Source: Candidatus Omnitrophota bacterium
Lineage (GTDB): Bacteria > Omnitrophota > Gorgyraeia > Gygaellales > Profunditerraquicolaceae
Reading direction: 5' to 3'
DNA: 6,191 nucleotides
NCBI GenBank assembly: GCA_028711825.1
Contig: JAQTRM010000065.1
Location: forward strand, 1-6,191
Position numbers and translations under genes: made by a program. The notes below the pieces were generated by a model. It ran no database searches. It saw nothing but the letters and a program-made list of their open reading frames with translations, and had not been told where the DNA came from. Positions 1 to 3,778 of the stretch are shown here, piece after piece. Positions within the stretch are counted from its first letter, which is position 1. Every line of letters begins with the position of its first letter.

Positions 1-123
1 AAAGAATTTCTGAAAAAGATTGGTTCGAACTGTATTTTAAAAGAGCGCCGCCTCAATTTTTCGACGGAAGGTACCTTCCGTCCTGTCCTTGAAGCAGCCC
101 CCTATCACTCTTGGTGGAGCTGA
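1..123 (+). CDS. Probable serine recombinase, C-terminal end only (5' end outside window)
   Basis: An open frame runs from base 1 to a TGA at 121-123 and gives 40 residues, starting KEFLKKIGSNCILKERRLNF and ending in HSWWS. The FLKKIGSN-x-x-L-K-x-R-x-L stretch resembles the extreme C-terminus of large serine recombinases (resolvase/invertase superfamily with a zinc-ribbon domain), as I remember them from candidate-phylum genomes. The catalytic domain would lie left of the window, so no catalytic residue is visible. The frame ends inside a copy of the tRNA-Ala 3' end at 111-144, so the last residues and the stop codon come from tRNA-derived DNA. That is expected if the gene sits at the end of an element integrated at a tRNA. 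A chance open frame is possible, because 40 codons is short and the match is from memory. Confidence 0.5.
   Translation, partial: KEFLKKIGSNCILKERRLNFSTEGTFRPVLEAAPYHSWWS
63..82. repeat. Perfect 20-bp palindrome
   Basis: GACGGAAGGT is followed directly by its exact reverse complement, with no spacer. It falls inside the probable recombinase tail, about 30 bp before the tRNA-Ala 3' fragment. It could be a dyad protein-binding site, such as a recombinase or regulator site, or a hairpin near the 3' end of the recombinase message. It has no T-run, so it is not a typical intrinsic terminator. The palindrome is seen directly; its role is unknown. Confidence 0.7.
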
Positions 124-144
124 GGAGAATCGAACTCCTGACCC
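111..144 (-). repeat. tRNA-Ala 3'-end fragment, candidate attachment-site copy
   Basis: These 34 bp are identical to 350-383 and carry the tRNA-Ala gene from the variable loop through the T arm, the acceptor 3' strand and the CCA end, plus one flanking base. Weaker similarity may continue to about 156: with one base gap, 9 of the next 12 bases match the anticodon-loop region of the intact gene. No anticodon stem, D arm or 5' acceptor strand can be folded, so this is not a functional tRNA. A truncated tRNA 3' end in direct repeat with an intact gene is the classic mark of site-specific integration at a tRNA. A decayed tandem tRNA copy is the alternative. The probable recombinase frame ends inside it. 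Confidence 0.75.
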
Positions 145-349
145 GTCGTCGCTAACCGCTCCTCCTCATAGGGGCTCTGCCCCTATGACGCTCCCCGCCA
201 CAAAACTTGGCGGTTCGCTGTTACCCCGAAATCGCGGGGGAATTTTTCCCCCGCACCCCTTTGGGGTCAGGATAATCAATTTATTATTTGGTGGACCCGC
301 CAAAACTGGAAGTTTTGGCGAGGTCTCACCAATTTTTGCAAAGCAAAAA
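145..349. repeat. Gene-free spacer made largely of consecutive hairpins
   Basis: No credible gene lies here. The open frames crossing it are products of the antisense tRNA sequence. It holds a series of inverted repeats: 166-188 (10-bp stem, 3-nt loop), 195-213 (6-bp stem), 234-254 (9-bp stem, 3-nt loop), 255-267 (5-bp stem, 3-nt loop), 290-330 (10-bp core stem at 298-320, extended imperfectly outward) and 327-355 (13-bp stem, 3-nt loop). The last two abut, and the final one runs into the CCA end of the tRNA gene. Similar CCGCCA...AAACT words recur at 195-207 and 297-307. This could be a small non-autonomous palindromic element, the folded end of an integrated element, or processing signals. 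Confidence 0.65.
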
Positions 350-355
350 TTGGTG
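327..355. repeat. 13-bp inverted repeat overlapping the tRNA 3' end
   Basis: CACCAATTTTTGC at 327-339 pairs perfectly with 343-355 across an AAA loop. The right arm includes the first five bases (351-355) of the tRNA-Ala gene, that is, its CCA end and the bases beside it. In the tRNA transcript (minus strand) this hairpin would form right after, and in competition with, the acceptor 3' strand. It might mark the tRNA precursor's 3' processing or termination, but no strong U-run follows. Confidence 0.65.
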
Positions 356-426
356 GAGCTGAGGAGAATCGAACTCCTGACCCCCTCGTTGCGAACGAGG
401 TGCTCTCCCAACTGAGCTACAGCCCC
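351..426 (-). tRNA. tRNA-Ala (anticodon CGC)
   Basis: The minus strand folds into a complete 76-nt cloverleaf. The acceptor is GGGGCTG/CAGCTCC with discriminator A and an encoded CCA. The D stem is GCTC/GAGC, the anticodon stem CCTCG/CGAGG closes loop TTCGCAA, and the T arm is AGGAG-TTCGATT-CTCCT. The anticodon is CGC, which reads GCG alanine codons. The acceptor carries the G3:U70 pair that is the main identity element for alanyl-tRNA synthetase. It lies 82 bp downstream of the last pilin gene on the same strand, and its 3' half is duplicated at 111-144. Confidence 0.97.
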
Positions 427-442
427 TTAACTATTTAAGATT

Positions 443-470
443 AAAATACGAAATTACCCGATTTTGCTAA
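443..470 (-). promoter_or_regulatory. Possible weak promoter for tRNA-Ala
   Basis: On the minus strand TTAGCA (470-465) and TATTTT (448-443) are separated by 16 bp. Each matches four of six sigma-70 consensus bases. Transcription would start about 10 nt before the tRNA. The region is AT-rich, so such matches are easy to find by chance, and read-through from the pilin genes is an alternative. Confidence 0.3.
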
Positions 471-508
471 TCAATTTAACACAAATCACATTAAATGACA
501 ACCAAAAA

Positions 509-1168
509 CTAATTTATGGAAGAATTGTTGCAGATTAATTTTGCCCTCATCGCTACCTGCGGATTGCTCTGGCGGGTTTCCATGGTAGACTCCTGGTCAG
601 GATAATAACGCCCCACCAGCCCAATATCAACCGTGGTGCCGAGATAATCCGTCTCGACATAAAAACCGTCTGTGGGGTCCACGGGCATCACGCTATTGCT
701 GAAATTAGCGACAACCTTACTGCTTAAGGCTTCCCCGGTAAAACTTCCACATGTCCCGGTGCATCCGACGCTCAAGGTATTCCCGGAAAGAGTATAATAT
801 ATCAAAGCGTCATCATCGAAACTGGCGGTATGCGGAGTATTAAGATCGACCCGCACCTGGAAACCGGTCTTTGTCGAGCTGGCAGAAGGATACAATTCTA
901 TCGCCGGATAACCTAAAGATGCATTACCGCTTGCCTGTTGGACATATTTACTCATATGCTCCATGCAATAAGCCAGGCTGTTTTGCACCTTGGAACGCCG
1001 ATCGGCCCCAATCAGCTGCTTATGGCTGTAAGTTTCCAGTCCATAAAAGCTTAAGATCATAATCGATATCGCGACAATACAGATCATCAGCTCAATTAAG
1101 GATACGCCCCTGAAAGAACCTTTGAAATCCGGATATCCCTGAAAAAAAGCTTCCCTTGGTTTTTTCAT
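509..1168 (-). CDS. PilW/GspJ-like minor prepilin
   Basis: The 219-residue protein has a type IV prepilin N-terminus: G21 at -1, then VSLIELM, with the conserved glutamate E26 at +5 and a hydrophobic helix of about 20 residues. The C-terminal part (about 50-219) is a soluble domain with cysteines at 69, 136, 140 and 213. Size and last position after a PilV/GspI-like gene suggest a PilW/GspJ-type minor pilin that caps or primes the fibre. The leader is long (21 residues) and contains K2, K3, R5, K16 and R20. I see no later ATG, GTG or TTG start before the cleavage site, so ATG at 1168 is the only reasonable start. It begins 9 bp after the previous stop with only a weak GGCAGG beside the start, so translation may be coupled. 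No clear terminator follows. Confidence 0.85.
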   Translation of the reverse strand: MKKPREAFFQGYPDFKGSFRGVSLIELMICIVAISIMILSFYGLETYSHKQLIGADRRSKVQNSLAYCMEHMSKYVQQASGNASLGYPAIELYPSASSTKTGFQVRVDLNTPHTASFDDDALIYYTLSGNTLSVGCTGTCGSFTGEALSSKVVANFSNSVMPVDPTDGFYVETDYLGTTVDIGLVGRYYPDQESTMETRQSNPQVAMRAKLICNNSSIN

Positions 1169-1177
1169 CCTGCCAAA

Positions 1178-1543
1178 TCAACCTTCTTCCCAGCTGATTG
1201 TAGAAACCACGCGCCTTAAATTCGATCCTTCGCTTACCGTCCCCCCTACCGCCGAAACTTCATGGGCTTCGGTAAAACTCCTGCTGTTTATGCTCTGTGA
1301 CGTCCCCGCATAACTTCCCGCCGTAAGCCCATTTCCCGCAACACCCCAGGTATCCTGACGCACAAAAAGCTGCAGAGGATCCAGAAAAAGTTTACCTAAT
1401 TGCGCCCCAGTCATGCGTTCACGGGTATGGGTGATCTGTTTTCCCGCGGAAACAAAAACACTTGCCAGACCCAGCATAATCAGCGAAAAAATTACCGAGG
1501 CAATCAATACTTCCACTAGAGAAAAAGCTTTTTGTTTAATCAT
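1178..1543 (-). CDS. PilV/GspI-like minor prepilin
   Basis: The 121-residue protein starts MIKQKA then FSLVEVLIASVIFS, a class III signal: short basic leader, cleavage before F7, glutamate E11 at +5 and a hydrophobic helix to about residue 32. FSLVEVLIA followed by a short domain ending in ISWEEG is typical of PilV/GspI-type subunits. Residue -1 is alanine (A6) rather than the near-invariant glycine, which may slow peptidase processing. There is no cysteine. The gene starts 4 bp after the upstream pilin stop with no good Shine-Dalgarno sequence, so translational coupling is likely. With the following PilW/GspJ-like gene it forms a probable minor-pilin pair that starts assembly. Confidence 0.85.
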   Translation of the reverse strand: MIKQKAFSLVEVLIASVIFSLIMLGLASVFVSAGKQITHTRERMTGAQLGKLFLDPLQLFVRQDTWGVAGNGLTAGSYAGTSQSINSRSFTEAHEVSAVGGTVSEGSNLRRVVSTISWEEG

Positions 1544-1547
1544 TGCG

Positions 1548-1958
1548 TTAAGGGCAGTTCGTCCCGCCGGAGCAGGTCGGCTCGGCCTCCCCGGGAAATT
1601 CGATTTTCCAGGTCCTGCCGTCCGAAGCGGTACGGGCGGCCTGGGCGAATTCGGGAGACGCGGAGCTATCCAGACTGATCGACCAATTGACGCTGGCGCT
1701 TTCAGGTAGGCTTAATTTCAAGTAGCTGTTGATATCGGGAACCGTGTTGGTGGTTGTGGAATAGGGATAATAATAACCTTGTTCTATTTTATAAATTTTT
1801 TCTGCCGCGCGGATGAGCGCCAAACTGGCTTTGATCTCCCGGTTAAGGGTCTTCTCTTTAATCGCCAGGTAATTCGGCCAGGCCAATGCAGCGAGCGTCC
1901 CGATAATCACCAGGACAACCAGCAACTCCACCATATTAAACCCTTTTCTCTTCCGCAT
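1548..1958 (-). CDS. Type IV prepilin-like protein, family II (PilE/GspG-like)
   Basis: The 136-residue protein has leader MRKRKG, cleavage before F7, glutamate E11 at +5 and a hydrophobic helix to about residue 27. ALAWPNYLAIKEKTLNRE (about 24-41) is shared almost exactly with the protein at 2874-3281, and the two align along their length, so they are paralogues. Both have K-x-Y near residue 55, then G-x-YYP, and end in a CSGGxxC motif (here C129 and C135) that could form a small disulphide loop. It is likely a fibre subunit exported through the inner membrane and cleaved by a prepilin peptidase. The start follows GCAGGA after a 27-bp gap. The +2 to +4 residues, NMV, are unusual beside the TLI of its neighbours. 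Confidence 0.85.
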   Translation of the reverse strand: MRKRKGFNMVELLVVLVIIGTLAALAWPNYLAIKEKTLNREIKASLALIRAAEKIYKIEQGYYYPYSTTTNTVPDINSYLKLSLPESASVNWSISLDSSASPEFAQAARTASDGRTWKIEFPGEAEPTCSGGTNCP

Positions 1959-1985
1959 GGGTATTTTTTCCTGCTACCCCCTGAA

Positions 1986-2369
1986 TTAATATCCGGGGGT
2001 TCCTCCCCAAGTGCCGTCAATCGTCAAACTCTTGGTCCAGGCAGTCGTCCCCTGAGTCGGCTTCCCGCCGGTAGTACACCTGGTGGCGGTACAAGTCCCG
2101 TTAGTAGCGCAGGTATATGTAAAATAATGGGTTGAAACACATGAACTCGGGGCGCCGACGCCTAAGCTTCCAACGGTAACATATGAACCGTTTTCGTTGT
2201 ATTCCGCGAATTCCGCGCTTCTTAACGTTCCCAGGATCATCCTGGCTTCGGCCGCGCGGCTCTTTTCAACAACTTTATTGTATTGCGTTAAACCGATAGA
2301 TGCCAGAATACCGACGATGATAATTACGATAATCAGTTCGATCAGCGTGAAACCGTTTTTTTTCAACAT
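1986..2369 (-). CDS. Type IV prepilin, family I, third copy
   Basis: The 127-residue protein has leader MLKKNG, cleavage before F7, glutamate E11 at +5 and a very hydrophobic helix (about 7-27). It is followed by the family I segment LTQYNKVVEKSRAAEAR, a soluble domain with C77, C87, C93 and C98, and an end WGGTPGY. It closely resembles the two family I proteins at 2402-2779 and 3314-3691, but with substitutions throughout. An 86-bp tract at 2221-2306 is identical in all three genes. Its first 31 bp lie in the long direct repeat, so its leader is identical at DNA level to that of the family II gene at 2874-3281. An AGGGG close before the ATG may be the ribosome site. It is likely a major or variant fibre subunit. 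Confidence 0.88.
   Translation of the reverse strand: MLKKNGFTLIELIIVIIIVGILASIGLTQYNKVVEKSRAAEARMILGTLRSAEFAEYNENGSYVTVGSLGVGAPSSCVSTHYFTYTCATNGTCTATRCTTGGKPTQGTTAWTKSLTIDGTWGGTPGY
2221..2306. repeat. 86-bp tract identical in three pilin genes
   Basis: This stretch is identical to 2637-2722 and 3549-3634. It encodes the second half of the hydrophobic helix and the adjoining LTQYNKVVEKSRAAEARM segment. Identity extends through synonymous positions, although the flanks in the 1986-2369 gene differ from the other two. This points to recent sequence exchange among copies, or to a shared anchor for recombination. Confidence 0.85.
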
Positions 2370-2401
2370 TGGCCCCTGCTTCCTGAGTTAATTATCTTAA
2401 A

Positions 2402-2779
2402 TTAATATCCAGCAGTTCCTCCCCATACTCCATCGATCGACAAGCTCTTGGTCCAGGCAGTGGTACCCTGCGTCGGTTTTCCGCTGGCAGTACACCTGGT
2501 GGCGGTACAAGTCCCGTCAGTGGTACAGGCATATGAAAAATAATGGGTCGAGGCGCAGGAGCTCGGGGCGCCGACACCTAAACTTGAAGCCGTAACATAA
2601 GCGCCGCCTTCGTTATATTCGGCGATCTCGGCGGTCCTTAACGTTCCCAGGATCATCCTGGCTTCGGCCGCGCGGCTCTTTTCAACAACTTTATTGTATT
2701 GCGTTAAACCGATAGATGCCAGGATACCAACAATAATGATTACGATAATTAACTCGACAAGCGTAAAACCTCTCTTCAT
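2402..2779 (-). CDS. Type IV prepilin, family I, second copy
   Basis: The 125-residue protein has leader MKRG, cleavage before F5, glutamate E9 at +5 and a hydrophobic helix (5-25). A soluble domain carries C75, C85, C91 and C96, and the protein ends in WGGTAGY. It is a near-duplicate of the protein at 3314-3691, differing at residues 97-99 (TAS instead of ITG) and 108 (A instead of G). The short domain with four cysteines could be held by two disulphides, though this is not shown. AGGAGG at 2786-2791, six bases before the ATG, is an excellent ribosome site, and a separate putative promoter lies upstream, so strong expression as a fibre subunit is plausible. Its role relative to the other copies (major, variant or accessory) cannot be told. 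Confidence 0.9.
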   Translation of the reverse strand: MKRGFTLVELIIVIIIVGILASIGLTQYNKVVEKSRAAEARMILGTLRTAEIAEYNEGGAYVTASSLGVGAPSSCASTHYFSYACTTDGTCTATRCTASGKPTQGTTAWTKSLSIDGVWGGTAGY

Positions 2780-2785
2780 TTGTTT

Positions 2786-2791
2786 CCTCCT
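2786..2791 (-). promoter_or_regulatory. Strong ribosome binding site of second family I pilin
   Basis: AGGAGG stands six bases before ATG at 2779 and confirms this start. It is the same as the site of the other repeat copy and much stronger than those of the minor pilin genes downstream. Confidence 0.85.
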
Positions 2792-2821
2792 TATTATTCT
2801 TATCTTCTTGCCCCTGATTAA

Positions 2822-2850
2822 ATTATACCATTTTTTTGCGCAAATTATAA
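2822..2850 (-). promoter_or_regulatory. Putative extended -10 promoter for the pilin at 2402-2779
   Basis: On the minus strand TGGTATAAT gives a perfect -10 (TATAAT at 2827-2822) with the TGn extension. At 17-bp spacing the -35 is poor (TTATAA at 2850-2845), as is common for extended -10 promoters. It lies between the upstream stop codon and the ribosome site and straddles the edge of the 486-bp repeat. It is therefore not the same promoter as the one serving the other copy. A second TATAAT at 2849-2844 has no good -35. Confidence 0.55.
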
Positions 2851-2873
2851 TACCTTTAACAGAATAATTTACG

Positions 2874-3281
2874 CTAAGAACAATAACTCCCCCCGGAGCA
2901 GCTCAGCTCAAATTCATCGGGAAGATAAGATTTCCAAACCCTGCTGTCTGAACCGCTGCGTGCAGCCTGTACAAACTCCGAACCGGAAGTGGTAGTGTCC
3001 AGAGTGAACGTCCAGTTCGTAGCCAAAGGTATGCTTAATTTTAAATTCTGGTTGATCTCGGGAATAGCGCTGACGGTAGTGGTTTCAGGATAGTATTTCC
3101 CGTGTTCCATTCTATAATTTTTTTCCGCGGTATGCAGGAGAAGGAGCACTGCCCGGGCCTCCCGGTTCAAAGTCTTCTCTTTGATCGCCACGTAATTCGG
3201 CCAGGCCAATGCGGAAAGGATTCCTATCGCTGTCAATACCACCACTATCTCGATCAGCGTGAAACCGTTTTTTTTCAACAT
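2874..3281 (-). CDS. Type IV prepilin-like protein, family II (PilE/GspG-like)
   Basis: The 135-residue protein has leader MLKKNG, cleavage before F7, glutamate E11 at +5 and a hydrophobic helix to about residue 27. The segment ALAWPNYVAIKEKTLNRE and a C-terminal CSGGSYC loop (C128, C134) mark it as a paralogue of the protein at 1548-1958. Its first 31 bp belong to the 486-bp repeat and are identical to the start of the family I gene at 1986-2369, after which the sequences part, so one of the two genes is a fusion at the leader. It follows the family I pilin 3314-3691 with a 32-bp gap and probably shares its transcript. It is likely a second fibre subunit or a partner of the family I pilin. 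Confidence 0.87.
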   Translation of the reverse strand: MLKKNGFTLIEIVVVLTAIGILSALAWPNYVAIKEKTLNREARAVLLLLHTAEKNYRMEHGKYYPETTTVSAIPEINQNLKLSIPLATNWTFTLDTTTSGSEFVQAARSGSDSRVWKSYLPDEFELSCSGGSYCS

Positions 3282-3313
3282 TGGCCCCTGCTTCCTGAGT
3301 TAATTATCTTAAA

Positions 3314-3691
3314 TTAATATCCAGCAGTTCCTCCCCATACTCCGTCAATCGACAAACTCTTGGTCCAGCCAGTCGTCCCCTGGGTCGGCTTGCCTCCGGT
3401 GATACATCTGGTGGCGGTACAAGTCCCGTCAGTAGTGCAGGCATATGAAAAATAATGGGTCGAGGCGCAGGAGCTCGGGGCGCCGACACCTAAACTTGAA
3501 GCCGTAACATAAGCGCCGCCTTCGTTATATTCGGCGATCTCGGCGGTCCTTAACGTTCCCAGGATCATCCTGGCTTCGGCCGCGCGGCTCTTTTCAACAA
3601 CTTTATTGTATTGCGTTAAACCGATAGATGCCAGGATACCAACAATAATGATTACGATAATTAACTCGACAAGCGTAAAACCTCTCTTCAT
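3314..3691 (-). CDS. Type IV prepilin, family I, promoter-proximal copy (likely major pilin)
   Basis: The 125-residue protein has leader MKRG, cleavage before F5, glutamate E9 at +5, a hydrophobic helix (5-25), then LTQYNKVVEKSRAAEAR and a compact domain with C75, C85, C91 and C96, ending in WGGTAGY. The N-terminal helix would pack the fibre core after cleavage and N-methylation by a prepilin peptidase not seen here. It is the first gene after a near-consensus promoter (3746-3775) and has AGGAGG six bases before the ATG, the expression set-up expected of a major subunit. Its C-terminal part differs from the copy at 2402-2779 and, at most of the differing bases, agrees with the third copy. Pilus and pseudopilus subunits cannot be separated from sequence alone. 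Confidence 0.9.
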   Translation of the reverse strand: MKRGFTLVELIIVIIIVGILASIGLTQYNKVVEKSRAAEARMILGTLRTAEIAEYNEGGAYVTASSLGVGAPSSCASTHYFSYACTTDGTCTATRCITGGKPTQGTTGWTKSLSIDGVWGGTAGY

Positions 3692-3697
3692 TTGTTT

Positions 3698-3703
3698 CCT
3701 CCT
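3698..3703 (-). promoter_or_regulatory. Strong ribosome binding site of first family I pilin
   Basis: AGGAGG lies six bases before ATG at 3691, inside the repeated leader sequence, and fixes this start. Confidence 0.85.
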
Positions 3704-3745
3704 TATTATTCTTATCTTCTTGCCCCTGATTAAATTCTTTTTTAG

Positions 3746-3775
3746 ATTATAACACTAAAAAAAGGAAATAGTCAA
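3746..3775 (-). promoter_or_regulatory. Strong sigma-70-like promoter for the pilin array
   Basis: On the minus strand TTGACT (3775-3770; five of six consensus bases) and TATAAT (3751-3746; perfect) are 18 bp apart. They begin four bases after the platform gene's stop codon and sit about 55 bp before the first pilin ATG. This lets the pilins be made in excess over the ATPase and platform protein, which lie upstream on the same strand. The promoter lies outside the 486-bp repeat. I see no sigma-54 type GG/GC motif here. Confidence 0.7.
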
Positions 3776-3778
3776 CAA

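Larger units (their letters stand above)
2339..2824. repeat. 486-bp direct repeat, copy 1
   Basis: It aligns without gaps to 3251-3736 (offset 912 bp). It holds, on the minus strand, a 5' leader with AGGAGG, the whole pilin gene 2402-2779, a 32-bp gap, and the first 31 bp of the next pilin gene. Identity is complete at 2339-2431 and 2525-2824. All 17 differences lie between them. At the right edge sequence diverges after TAAATT; at the left edge after the leader and GFTLIE codons of the downstream gene. Confidence 0.95.
3251..3736. repeat. 486-bp direct repeat, copy 2
   Basis: This is the partner of 2339-2824. It contains the pilin gene 3314-3691, its AGGAGG ribosome site, the 32-bp gap and the first codons of the family II gene 2874-3281. 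The two copies differ at 17 positions, all between 3344 and 3436. The DNA between the copies (2825-3250) holds the rest of the family II gene and a short upstream gap. Confidence 0.95.

Noticed and set aside
10..35. GGTTCGAAC resembling a tRNA T-loop
   Set aside because: No T stem or acceptor can be paired around it on either strand. It is better explained as codons of the recombinase tail.
112..187. A second complete tRNA-Ala
   Set aside because: Only the 3' part is intact. The anticodon stem does not pair, and no D arm or 5' acceptor strand can be found.
145..355. CRISPR array
   Set aside because: The hairpins differ in sequence and spacing. There are no regular direct repeats with unique spacers.
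166..411. An 81-codon open frame on the minus strand
   Set aside because: It overlaps the tRNA and the hairpin spacer and has no recognisable protein features or ribosome site.
89..415. A 108-codon open frame on the plus strand
   Set aside because: It crosses the antisense strand of the tRNA-Ala gene and its 3' copy. The ENRTPDP and ELRRIELLTPSLRTRCS stretches are the familiar false translation of tRNA sequence, and the middle is the hairpin region.
427..508. Intrinsic terminator after the last pilin gene
   Set aside because: No GC-rich stem followed by a T-run is present on the minus strand, so the transcript may continue into the tRNA.
2392..2577. Proline-rich minus-strand frame repeated at 3304-3489
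   Set aside because: It is another frame of the duplicated pilin genes. Its conservation follows from the 486-bp repeat, and the pilin frame has the leader, helix and ribosome site.
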